Notes: generated by a model not told the origin, from the letters alone. A DNA stretch of 64,000 nucleotides from Azolla caroliniana (GCA_043228905.1 JBHGNT010000011.1:17112001-17176000); one strand, 5' to 3'. Shown: positions 1 to 12,733, counted from the stretch's first letter. Program-made: numbers and translations.

Positions 1-1329
1 ATACATATGCTAGTGACCCCTATTGTTAAGGGAATGACTATGTTGTTTATGTTTCTTCTTCACAAAATACCACACTGCTGCTTACTATGCAAGTTGACAC
101 TCTTAACATTGTAGAATTATCCATGGAGTAAGTTCTTTCCTGCCTGTATATTGCAGCAAGATCTACCGGTACAGGGATAATTGAATTACAAAGAGAATAA
201 TCAGCTATTATCAATCTGCAATGTTTGGAAAGAATTCATAGCTGATTATTCTCTTTGTAATTCAATGATCCCTATTATCAATCTGCAATGTTTGAAAAAA
301 CTTCACAGCTAATTATTCTCTTTGTAATTCAATGACCTCTGTAACGCAATCTGCAAGCATAGATATGCTATTGCATCTTTCAAGGATCTCAAGGTATTCA
401 TCATGTATAGTCCATTCCTATTAGGAGTAATTATTCATGTATGCAACACTGCACGTTAAGTTGCATCAATTTTTATGACAATGAGATATTAATTCTAAAT
501 GGTTACATCCCCATGATACAAACTCTCCTGGCTCACCATATACGTCACCCAAAATATATTGGTATTATACTACCTTCATCCTGTATGGATGGACGAGATT
601 CAATTAATAGTCTCTCATGCTAACTATAGGTTGTGTTGCTTCTCAAACCTTGTTCGGGCTTGTTGGTAGCTTCCAATCAATTCTTCTAACTTTTTCATTC
701 AGTTGTTTCACAGCTCACTTTTACAAAAATGTTTCTTCCCTTCGGGTTGGGGACATTTAAGATGTCTTAATTTTGAAAAGTGCTATTTCGGCAAAGCATA
801 GAGCTAGGATAAGATTAGATATATATCCAAAAATGGGAAGCAAAAAGAAAGGAGAAAAAAAAGACAGAGAAATCAATACGATCAGGATAATCTTTTGGGA
901 AGAAATTGAAGACACCTTTCAGGGGACATGAGACAATCCAACTCATCAAGACAAGTTATCACTAACTTTCCAATAGCTACAGCTCTACCCAGATCTCAAG
1001 GCCTCAATATGTTCACAGTATGTCTGTGTTCTACAACAATAATGTAAATGGTACTAGAGTTTTTTCATTAATGTTGAGGAAACATCAAAAAATAAACCTG
1101 AGGTGTAATGGCTCACCCAAGATCTCCTAGGAAAAGCTAATACGTTGTACACCCACATTAATCTTCAGAGAATACAATTCAAACCCAAATTTCCAAAGAA
1201 TGATAAACTCACCTGTAGTTCAAAACAATGACCTTGTCGTGAAGTACTTAATCCTCATACGTTGTACACCCACATTAATCCTCAGAAAATACAATTCAAA
1301 CCCAAATTTCCAAAGAATGATAAACTCAC
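1..1329. other. No gene assigned; left edge of window
   Basis: The stretch downstream of the last visible RFWD3-like exon. I looked for WD40 exons on the minus strand and did not recognise any. A short open stretch on the plus strand (about 34-127) ends in TAG and matches nothing I know. The region holds the inverted repeat at 182-333 and one copy of the 117-bp duplication at 1143-1259; the rest is AT-rich and unremarkable. Confidence 0.4.
182..333. repeat. Inverted plus direct repeat cluster
   Basis: A 27-base segment at 182-208 (attgaattacaaagagaata...) recurs as its reverse complement at 240-266 and, with one change, at 307-333. A second motif (tattatcaatctgcaatgtt) is repeated directly at about 209 and 274. 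The first pair could fold into a hairpin with a loop of about 30 bases, and the third copy looks like a local duplication of one arm. This could be a small MITE-like remnant; no target-site duplication was recognised. Confidence 0.75.
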
Positions 1330-1376
1330 CTGTAGTTCAAAACAATGACCTTGTCGTGAAGTACTTCTGTCAGTCT
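1143..1376. repeat. 117-bp tandem duplication over an exon end and splice donor
   Basis: Two copies with a period of 117 bases start at 1143 and 1260 and are nearly identical over about 107 bases. On the minus strand each copy carries the last coding bases of an exon (reading ...GHCFELQ) and a strong donor (CAG followed by GTGAGT). The upstream copy ends the last exon I could place at 1330. The downstream copy offers a second donor at about 1213 but lacks the exon's acceptor. Confidence 0.85.
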
Positions 1377-4300
1377 CACAAATGTACCCTTTCTGATGAG
1401 ACAATGCTGCTTCCATTGTTTGTTGTCTTTTATAGCCAATTTTATCAAAAGCTCCTCTATTGGATTGATAACCACTATACTTATTTCTTTGACCTGGCAT
1501 AGACAAGTCGATCGTGTTCCATCCTGTAACACCCAAAAATAATGAAAATACAATCCAAATGAACAAGGAGTAGATACCATGAAAAACAAAAATAAGAAGA
1601 CTGAATTTCTTATTTATGCCACTAGCTTGCTTTGAGTTCTAGGTAAAAGTAGGAAAATAATACCAGATTCCCTGACAGCATTGTAGGTATGTCTTTCCCT
1701 GTTAGTGAATCTAACAGGCTCATTTTGAGCTTCCCGACTCGCTAACAATCCCTGAAATTAAAGCATCATATAGCATAAGATATCGTAAAAATTGGATATT
1801 GTTGTAATTTCAAAGCAATCAAAGTCTAGTGAAAAATAATTTCAGGGTTCTATGCTGTCTGGATATACTGACATGCATCATTATCGCATTGGAATGTCAC
1901 ATTGTTATCTAAGGCATGCCTATGTTATCATTCATATGTGGTGATTGGGTTATATTGCATTCTTTTGGTGCTATTAAATAAATAAATTTGTGCAATTCAA
2001 ATAGGAACATCAGCACAATTCCTCAAACAACAAATTGAAGCTTCACAGATCAAGAAGTAATAGATGTGATTTTTGTATCAATTCCTTAAGCAAAATCAAG
2101 GGAATACACTTCATTTATTAAACATCATAGTTAAGAGTTTTACAATTCCTCAAACAACAAATTGAAGCTTCACAGATCAAGAAGTAATAGATGCGATTTT
2201 TGTATCATACAGTATGATTCTCACAATTAAATTAAATTTTGAAGGCATCTAAAGGCATAGTGAGGTTCTATTAATAGGTTAATTCCCATAACAACCAAAA
2301 CTCCATTTAATTATGATCAAGTGATAGTTGTTAATCATGGACTTGTTTATCTGAGAATTATTACAGAACACTGCAGACCTGTGACATGGACCAAACTTTG
2401 GTAATTTGTAAGTCTTGTGCTTCAAATGACAGCTAAAAATATTGGATAGTGGGAATCTTCGATTTCTGTGACCATTCATTGTGCCAGTTTAAAATTTTTG
2501 TTATTCTCCCTCATTTAATAAAGAATCTGACAATGTGATTAAATCCAAAGTATGAACCCATTCAATTGGTGCTAAATGATACCACAAACTTCTAAGATCA
2601 ATTATATCATATGTATAATGGATTCCACATGGGCTGCAAATCAAATCATAAATTGCAGAGGATAAAACAGACCAGTGTTATGGCTACAGCAATAGATTTC
2701 ACTATCAATAGTAATGTTTATAAAAGAATTCTTTGATTTAGAAAAACTGACTGCTCACAAGACCAAAAGCAAAAGAAGTTTTATTGGCAAGAACTCTTCT
2801 TGAAAGCTCTCAGATATAATCATTTAAATCAAATAATCTAGAGACACAATGTTGGCCAAGGCTAGTTTTTATATTTTTGAAATGTCAAAGGATAACCTTG
2901 ACATCAGAGCAATGCAAGACAAATATTGGAAATTTTCTCTTTTGCATTGTTTCAACTTTCATTTCTTCAGTTTTAAAGTTTAAGGCTTAATGTTTCTATT
3001 TGTCACTAACTACTTTTAAAAATAACAATTTTGAAAACCATTTCATTCAAAGTTCCTACACGAGCATCCAAAACTTTTTATTTCAATTATTTGGAGACAA
3101 GAATGGACCAGTCTTTATGAAAATCTGCAAACTATGAGGCTATTCAGACCCAAATCATGTTCACTTCATTAAAAAACTTGCTGAAATAAAAAATAAATCT
3201 CTCTGATGACAAAATAGAACGTTCTCCCAAAGTTTTCAATTATCACAAAACATGCAAGCATGAATCCTGGATCATGGTAAGAAAGCCCAAGTGGCATATA
3301 CCCTTTGTTGTTAGCACAATGTCCATTGTCAGCATCTTGAAATTGTCACTGAGCTCCAGTTTTTTCTACATCTACTCAACTAAAGCTTACACACATTCAT
3401 TACCTTGACCTACAAAGCAATACCCCAAAAGCTCTGACTCCATATCCTAGCTTTGTTTTGTATGCAAAAGGTCAAAGTGCAGAAGTTTCTCCTGGGAGCT
3501 CTATTAATTTAGTTGTTTTGATAGATTTTTAATTTAGTTTGTGTTACTACCTATATTTAAACAGTTATTTTTAGTTTGTGTTTCATATGTTTTTGCTCAG
3601 TTGTACTGCTGTTAAAACCGAGAACTTCCCCATCAAGGAGAAGATATGCTTCTTCTCAACGGCTAACTTTAGTAAAAGAGAGATAGGAGCGTGCTGCATA
3701 AAACCCTAAAACAGAAATAGACAGAAGGAAGAAAGAAAGAGGATGAAATTTTCAGTTTAAATTGATCCCTGCAAACCACGTTAGTTTGTTTAACTTAAAC
3801 ACTAAAGCTACTTACTATCATCGAAAAATAATTGCTGATATAAAAACCATAGCATTGATTATTTGTCAAAACATCTAACCTGCAGACGTTGGAATTCTTT
3901 GCTGAGTTTATCATTCTGTCCAATGATAAACAAAAAAAAAATGGACATCAGTACTCACAGATTTACAACCACCATATGTTTTAAATCCATTTCCAAGATA
4001 TACCTGAGCAACCAGTTCTTCATTTCTCCTCCTCAATACATTAAGATCCTAAATTTGCAACAACAAAGAAATCCAACAATTGAGTGTATGGAAGAAAATA
4101 ATCAATCAGAAATATAATTGAATACCTCATGGAGCTGCTGATCCACAACAATGAGAGAAGGTACATATAAATTACGAATATCCTCAATTCTTGCCTTTCG
4201 ATTGCAATGTGGACACTGAAGAGAAGTAAAAACACATACATACCAGAATTGAACAATCCCCAATTTACAGTTTCAACAGACAGTATCACTCTGTATAATG

Positions 4301-7300
4301 GCAAATAAAACAGAAAAATAGTATTAGGACCATTTACCTTACTGTTCTTCTTTCCTGATTCCTTAAGCCATCGCCTAATGCATGACCTTCCAAACAGATG
4401 ACCACAAGCCAAGCAGCTGCCACCACACAGTAGAGACAGTTGTTAGACTTTTTAATCATTTCCAAGTCAATATTACAAAATGGAAATTAGACAAAAATAC
4501 AAACTGAACAGCATCAGATTTACTGGAAGAGGAATGTATATAACAACTCTTGAGAACAAATATATGTGACTTCTCAAATAAGTCAATGAATCAGGAAACA
4601 TGTGGTGTCCTTTGAATTTATATTGTGTTGTTATGACTGTATGTGTGTAGTCAATAATATTAACCAAAATTAACAACATGAGTGACAAGGTAATATATAT
4701 GTATATACCCCACCTAAACAAGATATATCACATTATCAAGCTAAAAAACATATAAAGAATGCATATAACTTTGCAACTTGGAGCAGTATACCTAGAAACT
4801 CTGGCAATATGGAGAGATTTGAGTATCATGGATGTAGAAATTAAGAACAATGATGGAACATATCTGGCACAGTAAAAATATTATTTCGATGTACAAAGAC
4901 ATATTAGAGACCGTCACAAGAGATGGCAACAAGACAGTATATATAAAAATATAAAATAAAAATTTTAATTAATTATCAAAACATATTTATGTTAGTAACG
5001 ACTCATTTACAGCAAATTAACATTATCCAGCATAATATACAGATAGTAAAACATGGAATAGGTGCAAAGTATAACTGTACATTGCACATTGCACATTGAC
5101 TAGTCATTCAAAAGGATAAAATAGAAAGTTGAAACTAAAACTCAAAATAGTGTCAGTAGGTTATTAAATGGTCATGTCAGCAACAATCTTAACAGCAAAA
5201 AATGAAGTATGTGGATATAACGAAATGGACCGCACGATATTCAACGGCAGTAATTAACATCTTTGGTCATTTAGATTTTCCCCATCTTATATTCCTTAAA
5301 GGTATACTTGTGAAGAGAGCAAGAATTCAGAACGTTCGACACAATACAACAGTTGGTATCAAAGCTCAGCAATTTATAAATATTTCTTTATTATTCCAAC
5401 TAAAATCAAAGGTTACAAGAAGAAGGGTGTGCCAGCACACAAATCCAGCAGACATGCATTGCTGCTGGAAACTTTAATGTAAAAATCATGAAGATTCTTC
5501 GAATAATTTCAGCAAATCATCGTTATGTTTTTGCAGACAAACTATCAGGAGTAAGCAAACCATAAACTTGCTGCTGAAAATCACCAGTTTCAGAAACCCT
5601 ATTTCTGATCAGACAACAGAGACCAGACATTTCATTTCTATGATCTAGAATGAGAAACGTCATAGAGTTAGCAGACTCTTCATAAGACCTTTTACTCCGT
5701 CGCAAACATTTCCAATCAAGGCCCTAAACCCCATAGGCCAGAACCACCAAAATAGCCGTTTCTCAAGCATGAGTGTCAAAGTTTTACTGTTTTTCATATA
5801 ATTCACAATTATTAAGGTCCACATTCAAATTCAACCATATCATCTAAGGGTGATAGACATCACTTCCAACACTTAAGTATGTGAGTTAGATCAAGGCCCT
5901 AAGGCAAATTACCATGCTAAAGATATATTAGTTTATAATACATCCATTTTTCCACCCCTTCTGCTCATCCTAATTCTTCGCTGATTTAAATTATTCACAA
6001 AATATCAGAGATTCCACTTGACAATTGATCCTGAATTCTTACCTATCTGCATTTGCAATTATTGGGCCGGTTGAAACAGCTGTCACACTTCCCAGATTCA
6101 CAAAATAGAGATTCAGAAAACAGCATTTCTGTGCCACATTCTCTCCATTTCCTGCTAGCTACAGTTTTATTTGTATATTGTATGTTTTTTATTTCCTGTT
6201 TTTGTTAACAACAGTATCAGTTGCAACATTTTCTTGAGCGTAAAACCATCCTGTTGATGGAACTCTCGGGGTAGTGAAATCAAATGATCCTAAAATCTAG
6301 CAGTATGCATCATAGACAACGAGCGCACAAGTTTTCAAGATTGTTGCTGAACCTAATCCTGATAAAGACAATTCAAGTAATGTATCCTTGTAGATACATG
6401 CCATCTTTAAACTTATTATTTAAGTTCTCTTATTATTTAATCTTGAGCACATACATTATGCTTCTACTTCAGTATAATCATTTTGACTGTATGAATGCTA
6501 AAGTACAACAGTGTCAATTATGTTCTAACATATTTTCTAAATGTATAGTGTACCACAACTCATTCTTTTCTGGTTTTTAATAAAACGGTACTTTATAATA
6601 GTAGCTGTAAGAAAAAACAACCAGAATTCACAAATTCTCATAGTTGTACAAAAATCCGTTTACATGAGTTCCATGGATGTATTGTCTCAGTCAATACTGA
6701 GGGCAGTTTTACGAAACAGATCACTGGCTGGCAGCAAGTGTACCACCAAACATTCTTTTCAAGAGACCAATGAAGCAAGGAAAACTTGCACTCTTTCATC
6801 TGCTGCCATTGACCAACAAGCAAAAGCATCTCACTTTCTCAAGGTGTGGATTCGCGCACTCTGTACATTGGCTAAAGTCACCAAGGTGGGATGAGTCTTG
6901 CCACCTAGAATTTGAGCATTAATTCCTCACAATGCACCAACAATTAATACCAACAATTATATAAAAGATAGTCTATTATAGCCATCAGCCTCCTTAAATG
7001 GCAATATATATAATTTAGTAACTGATGGTGGTGAGCCAAAAGACAGGATTCTATGAAAACCCCCAGGGTAAATGTACACCCAGTTTATGATGTAACCAAA
7101 GAACTGCTCCCCAAAAGATGCCAAAACAATATCCTAGAATATAAGCATATCACAAATCATGGGCATATGAACAGGGCTTTAGGTAATTAACCAGTGATTC
7201 CAGCACAAGATCCTCCCACATAGCACAAGGGAGATCCTGTTCATGACCCGCTCTAGCTTCTGTACCCAGTGTATCAGGGATTAACCAAGCCTGCATGCAC

Positions 7301-8803
7301 AGTTTGCCACTGGATATAAGGATCCAGCTTGGTATATCCCTTATATAGTGGGTACCATGTCTGTCCAAAAACGAGTGAGCAAGGCATGATTATCCCAGCA
7401 TGCAACCAGTGGCATAACTGCAAGAGAATGGCATCCAGCTGTCGAATCAAATTTTGTCTGGAAATAAATTGAATCAAATTTCTTCTGGAAATCAATATGG
7501 AATAGGAGAAGAAAGATCCCTGGCATCATGAAGTGCGGGAAATTCCTTAAATGTTTTCAAAATTTTACAACCTTGAAAATAAAACAAGTTCAAAAAATGG
7601 CCATGTACTTCAACATATCCTATGATAAGCATATGTAGCCACCATGAAATAACTTCACAAACTCAAGATGAACATATTAAGGAGTCGGATGTGTCTTAAA
7701 TTCTTTTCTTTCATAAAAGCAATCGATCTCCTTCCATGTTTCCTAAAAATTAATGCCTGGTAGACACACTGTAAAGTTGTAGAAAACAAGGACTAACTCA
7801 ATGAGCATCATAGTAACATACATCATTTAAAATTTATGATCATGATATCTATGCATGCTAGATTTACTCCAACATTCCAGAAAAGAAGAACAAATACAAA
7901 AAGAGACAAAATAATTTACCATATCCTATGTGAACCCTCTGACGTCCATGATTCCATGCATATTGGGCAGGTCATGGAGTCGGTACTTTCCATGGAGTCT
8001 TTTTCTCTAGATGCACGTGGAGACTTTCCTGGATCAGCAGGCTCTTGGTAGTCAGTATCCTCAATATTAATGACCACCTGCTGTACTGAGGAGGAAATGA
8101 CAGCTTCATTCACTGCTTCCAATTGACCTGTTGAAACCTGAACTTGTTCTTCTCTTATTGAAGCAGAAGTTGTTTGCAAAATGCCATTTATTTCTGAAAT
8201 TCCTAGATCTCTTGCACCATAGCTATAATCTAACGTGACACCAGTCTGTTCCGTTACAGAATCCTCTCTGATGGTAGGGTCTGCAGATACTGAAGCAGAA
8301 ATTTCTTGAGAAACAATGTTTCTTTCTGAAACATCTAGATCTCTTGCACCATGGCTAGAGTTTGCTAACGTCTGAACCGATTCTCCTCGAGCTGAGTCAG
8401 AATCTACTTGCAAAATAACGTTTCTTTCTGATGCTGATGGACCGTAGCTGCGATTTCGGACGTTAGTTAACTGTTCGATAACCAAATCCTCCCTGATGTT
8501 CGGGTTTGTTGAGGTTTCATGCAAAATACCGTTTCTTTCTGGGACGGGTAGATCTCTTGCACCATAGCTAGTATCTACTGAGTCAATTACATGTTCCGAT
8601 GCTCTGATGCCAGGGTTTCTGTCCACTTCGCCAGTGACTGGTCCGTTTGAAGAAGGAAAAGGAATCATGGATGCAGGTTCGGCAGCATGAAGGAGGTGAT
8701 GGTGAATATGAAACGAGGATTGGAATCCATGGGAGGAAGAGGGAGCCGAAGACTGTGGGACCTCGACCTTCATTCGTTTCTGCGAGCTCGGCCCTTCCGC
8801 CAT
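1330..8803 (-). CDS. RFWD3-like: RFWD3-like RING E3 ubiquitin ligase (partial, multi-exon)
   Basis: Probable E3 ubiquitin ligase of the RFWD3 family, which in animals acts on RPA at stalled forks; a nuclear DNA-damage role here is inferred from family. Exons on the minus strand: 7920-8803 (ATG at 8803), 4338-4416, 4126-4215, 4004-4048, 3880-3915, 1664-1751 and 1330-1523. All junctions are GT/AG and in phase; the last two exons are less certain. Residues 7-16 are basic (SQKRMKVEVP). Residues 79-225 are four diverged copies of a Ser/Glu-rich unit (YGARDL..SERN.IL). The RING spans 279-325: CPIC at 279-282, CGH at 299-301, C307, and CPHC at 322-325. The fifth ligand position of a classical C3HC4 RING is Gly304, as in RFWD3. 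A predicted coiled-coil follows (LNVLRRRNEELVAQ). The WD40 domain expected at the C terminus is not visible, so the gene probably runs off the left edge. Confidence 0.8.
2014..2206. repeat. Direct repeat pair, about 66 bp, period 126
   Basis: A segment beginning acaattcctcaaacaacaaa at about 2014 recurs at 2140 with a single change in about 66 bases. It lies between exons 5 and 6 of the RFWD3-like gene. No coding potential is seen; a recent local duplication is the simplest reading. Confidence 0.8.
4417..7919 (-). other. Intron 1 of the RFWD3-like gene
   Basis: About 3.5 kb between the two exons that encode the first and second halves of the RING domain. It begins with GT next to 7920 and ends with AG next to 4416, splitting a Cys codon (TG|C). 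Short open frames inside (for example 6541-6894) match nothing I recognise. The stretch at 7150-7500 contains TATATAAGG and resembles a decayed LTR or other repeat, but I cannot confirm this. Confidence 0.7.
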
Positions 8804-8993
8804 GGCAGCTTCTCTCAGAGGGGGGGGGTGGGGGGCAGGCGCGCGAAAAAGATTTAATTGTAAACTGAGATAAAATCTTTAATTGTAAGGTTTTTCCTAA
8901 ATTACCAAACTACCCCTCACCCCCTTTCTCTATGAATACACGTATGTTATATTATGTTATGTTCTGTTATAAGTTATGTTATGTATGTATGGC
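8804..8993 (-). promoter_or_regulatory. Presumed 5' UTR/promoter side of the RFWD3-like gene
   Basis: Immediately upstream of the ATG there is a G-run on the plus strand (C-rich in the sense direction), then A/T-rich sequence with repeated tgttat motifs. No clear TATA box at a convincing distance was seen. The inverted-repeat element begins only about 190 bases upstream of the start codon, so it may form part of the promoter. Confidence 0.35.
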
Positions 8994-9129
8994 TCGTGAC
9001 TAACTACTACCAAAAATTAAAGAGGGCAAGTGAGGGAATCGCGGGCGCGGACGGTGCAGGTCGCTCAGCTGATGGCGCGTGCAATCTCCACCGTCCAATC
9101 TGGATAAAAAGCTGACAACATATGTCACC

Positions 9130-9248
9130 AGGAGCCCGACTCTGTCATAAGGAGCCCCGTTGTCTAACAACCTCTGTCACCAGGAGCCTGACTCTGTCAA
9201 AAGGAGCCCCGCTGTCTGACAGCCTCTGTCACTAGGAGCCCGACTCTC
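9130..9248 (+). repeat. Left subterminal tandem repeats
   Basis: Two full units and one partial unit of about 52 bases, each opening with aggagcc(c/t)gactctgtca and containing aggagccccg(t/c)tgtctgaca. They form the inner part of the left arm of the inverted-repeat element and are GC-richer than their surroundings. Confidence 0.85.
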
Positions 9249-9636
9249 AAAAAAGTAAAGTAATAAAGAATAATATAGCAATATAATAGAATAAAAATGA
9301 ATAGGGTATTGATTAGAGCTATCCTTGAGTTTTGCTAGGTTTATGGTTCAAATCCTTCTTCTTTTTAATCTTTCTCTTTGGTTTTTTTTTCTTCTTCAAT
9401 TACTTTCTTTATTAGGGTTTCAACATTTGGTTAGTCACTTTACACTTCATTTACATTTAAGGGTCATGATAGTGGTATTGAATTCTCGTCTTTACTAGTT
9501 ACAACGTGATGAATTCTTGTCTTTTGCAATTGTAGATCTTTTACCCTATGATCCTTCTAATCTGCATCTTGCCCTTAACACTTTTGTTTAAGTAAAATTA
9601 GCTCTTACCATTTGGGCTATGTTGATTGTCACTTTA

Positions 9637-9957
9637 ATATGCAACTCACTCATGTTCCAAGTTAAGTTAACTCTCGTAATTTGGGCTTTTTCTTGATTCT
9701 TTGACTTTATACCATGGAATACTCTACCTATGGATCATGAGCCAAAACAAGAAGAAATGACACATTCACATTTTCAAACTCACTCATTCACTCTATTCAC
9801 AATAGTATGCAACTCACTCATATTCCATGTAAAGTTAGCTTTCATAATTTGGGCATTTTCTTGGTTCTTTGACTTTCTACCATGGAATACTACTACCTAT
9901 GGATCATCAATCAACACAAGAAAAAATGACACAATAATACATTCACATTTTCAAACT
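9637..9957 (+). repeat. Internal direct repeat, about 145 bp, two copies
   Basis: About 9637-9781 and 9807-9957 share most of their sequence, including atgcaactcactcat, taccatggaatact and acattcacattttcaaact. The repeat lies inside the inverted-repeat element. The copies differ by small indels, so the duplication is not recent. Confidence 0.75.
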
Positions 9958-9959
9958 TG

Positions 9960-12300
9960 TAGGAAGCATTGGACACCACTTGGAATTTCCAAGGTTAAAT
10001 AGACATAGCAAACAACTACTAAAGAGTACAAAAAACTGTGGCACTTATAACATTTCAATTCCACATGAAAGATTCCCTATTAGGGTGTAAAAATAAATTT
10101 CCATACATACATCCCTCTAGAGTACCAGTATCAATATAATACTACCCAATTTTGAATATATACAAGGTATGCATAGAAAACCTTGTGGATGGTGAATATC
10201 ATTCTCACATGCTCATCGGATGCAATAAGTATGATGTCGTACTAGAGAAGCATGATACTCAAATCCCACCAAGAAGGATGAGCATATAAGCACATTAATT
10301 ACCTTCACACAAATTTTAACTACAAAATAGCAAACCCCCTTCACAAGGGATCACATATATGATGACGTGTTTAATTGCTAAATGGAAAATAAGAATAGAT
10401 TCTATTATACTCCATTCTCAACTACAATATCTCATGATAATAGGACAAGTTTAGCATGTATTGAACTCATATATTAGTATTCTTGTAGGATTGTCTATAA
10501 GATTGAATTGTGACCCTTTTTTAGCATTGAACAAAAAATCCTTGGTTTAACACACCCAAGATCCATATAGTAAATCAATGGGTATTCATATAAGAACATT
10601 GAGATATTACCATGATGGCCTTTTCAGTGCAGCTACATGTATAACATAACAAAGTTGTGATTTATGTTCGCTTCACAAAGAAATATAACAATGTGAGAAA
10701 AAATGAGCAAAAAGGTGTCATATAAAGATGCCCCAATATGTAGTTTTAGTTCATAGATACAAACTTGTGTAAAAAACATATACACAAAACATAATGATTT
10801 TTGAGGATTTCAAACAGAATTTTCAACATTAACCCTAATTTGAAACTTGAAACTTAATGTCATTGGAGATCTAGTGACATTTTCTATGCATAGAGATTGA
10901 TAACTTGTGAGACTATATTAACAATATGTATCATGGACTAAGTCTAATAAAGTGATAATCAAATAGAAGGCTTAATCCGACATCTCAAATTCCTCAAGAT
11001 CTTACTCAATTTAATGTTTAATAAAGGCAAATATATGAAGGCACAAGTTATTGGACTTTCCTATCAAAGAACACCAAACAGAGAACTATAAAACAAATAT
11101 GACTCCACATTGAGTCAGATACAACCAAAATGAGATTCAAATATTGATTTTGATATTACAAAATCCATATACATCATCATCAGTTTTGGTTATACAAAAG
11201 TAGATCATCACCCTCAGAGTAGATCATAAGTAAATCCATTGGCATAAGAGTGTATCATAAGTAAATCCATTGCATTACTCATGTTGTCAATTACTCATAT
11301 CCTCTAAACAAAATCCATTGCATACAAAAACCGAAAAATCAAAACTTCATCCTCTGGACAGAATCAAAACTCATCAGCATGTATACAAACAATTTCATAT
11401 AAACAAGCTTTACATCCATGTTACAAATAAGAGGCAAGAAGAAGATACACAAGACGTATAGATGCCATATTACAAAATCAACCATTTACAACATGCCACT
11501 ATCATTCAAGTTGCCTTGGTTACAATATGCAAAAAAGGTTGGCAGCCTTGGTTCCAATGTACTAAAAAGATTTACAACATTGTTACAAAAATTTGATACA
11601 AAAAAGCTTGATAATACACCGATATCATATATTTTATGTTACGAAGTATAACATTTCCTTCGGTTAATATATAATGGGAAAGCCCAAAATCCGGCGTGCC
11701 CATTTTGCCAACGTTTTCGAAGGAGCTCCACATCTTCGAATCTGAACCATTGCTCCTTACCCTACACCAATGCACACATTTGTTGCAGCTCTTACAATAA
11801 CAAATGCCATTATTCAATACTTGGGCCATACTTACAAAATCTATTGAATCGGATCCAAATCACCCAATGTCTTCAAACTGACCGTCTGTGGATTATTCAT
11901 CGAGTCACAATAGACTATTGGGCTCCTCCTCAACATTTCTTCATATTGATGCTGAAATTATAACAATGCATTTATATGATACATTTGAAAAATGGAACAA
12001 CTAAGTCTCTCACCATGTTAGAATATGGAACCATGTGATCAAATGTAAATGAAAAGAAACCCTAAACGATGTAAAACATAAAAGTAACCATGAAAATACA
12101 TACCTATTATTGCCTTCATTTTGCAAATCGAATGTAGGTGGTTGGGAAGTGCTCGCTGGCGGAAAGTGGTGCTCCTCTCGGATTCTAGCAGAAAGTGTTG
12201 TGCCTCTTTGATTTTGGTGGAAAGTGGTGCTCCTCTCTAATTCTTCCCTCCAAATACCCTAAACTCTCTTTTCAAAATAGGTTCAAAATGAGTGATTCAG
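9960..12300. other. Interior of the long-TIR element, no gene seen
   Basis: About 2.3 kb of AT-rich sequence without recognisable coding regions. A short tandem duplication (atcataagtaaatccattg) lies at about 11225-11275. Short open frames at 11270-11651 are not recognised and are probably chance. Confidence 0.5.
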
Positions 12301-12331
12301 GGTTTTTATAATCAGTGCTCATTAATAATGA

Positions 12332-12488
12332 GCGGGGCTCCTTTTGACAGAGTCAGGCTCCTGGTGATAGAGGTTGTCAGGCAACGGGGCTCCCTTTGAC
12401 AGAGTCGGGCTCCTAGTTACAAAGGTTGTCAGACAACGGGGCTCCTAGTCGGGCTCTTGATTGGTAAGCGGGGCTCCTAGTCGGGCTC
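12332..12488 (-). repeat. Right subterminal tandem repeats
   Basis: About three diverged units in inverse orientation to those at 9130-9248, each with cggggctcc and gacagagtc(a/g)ggctcct. The unit nearest the end is shortened. Confidence 0.85.
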
Positions 12489-12638
12489 CCCAATAAGTGA
12501 CGATTTCTTCGCGCGTTTTTTTTTCCCACATCAGACGGTGCAAATCGCATGTGCCCTCGACTGAGCGACCTGCACCGTTCCTCTCCGTGATTCCCTCACT
12601 TGCCCTCTTCAATTTTTGGTGGTATTTAGACACCACGA

Positions 12639-12692
12639 TATGTATGTGGTTGTATGTATTTACATGTATATGTGTATGTATTATGGATGGAT

Positions 12693-12733
<41 letters not shown>

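Larger units (their letters stand above)
8994..12638. mobile_element. Non-autonomous long-TIR element with subterminal tandem repeats
   Basis: The two ends are inverted copies of each other. Left (from about 8994) reads through ccaaaaattaaagagggcaa and a block ending ggtgcaggtcgctcag; right (to about 12638) is its reverse complement with scattered changes. Just inside each end are tandem copies of a unit of about 52 bases (aggagcccgactctgtc, then aggagccccg): 2.3 copies at left (9130-9248) and about 3 diverged copies at right (12332-12488), in opposite orientation. A short tatgtatg sits next to both ends (8984-8991, 12639-12646) as a possible imperfect target duplication. No transposase is encoded. 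Long arms with inner tandem repeats recall foldback elements or Mutator-like elements; the class is uncertain. Confidence 0.8.

Noticed and set aside
1282-1589. Alternative minus-strand frame (reading LLIKLAIKDNK) as a separate small protein
   Set aside because: The other frame joins in phase with exon 6 and ends at a strong donor with the expected FELQ text.
9130-12488. CRISPR or regulatory tandem array
   Set aside because: The units have no spacers and occur as mirror copies in the two arms of a transposable element.
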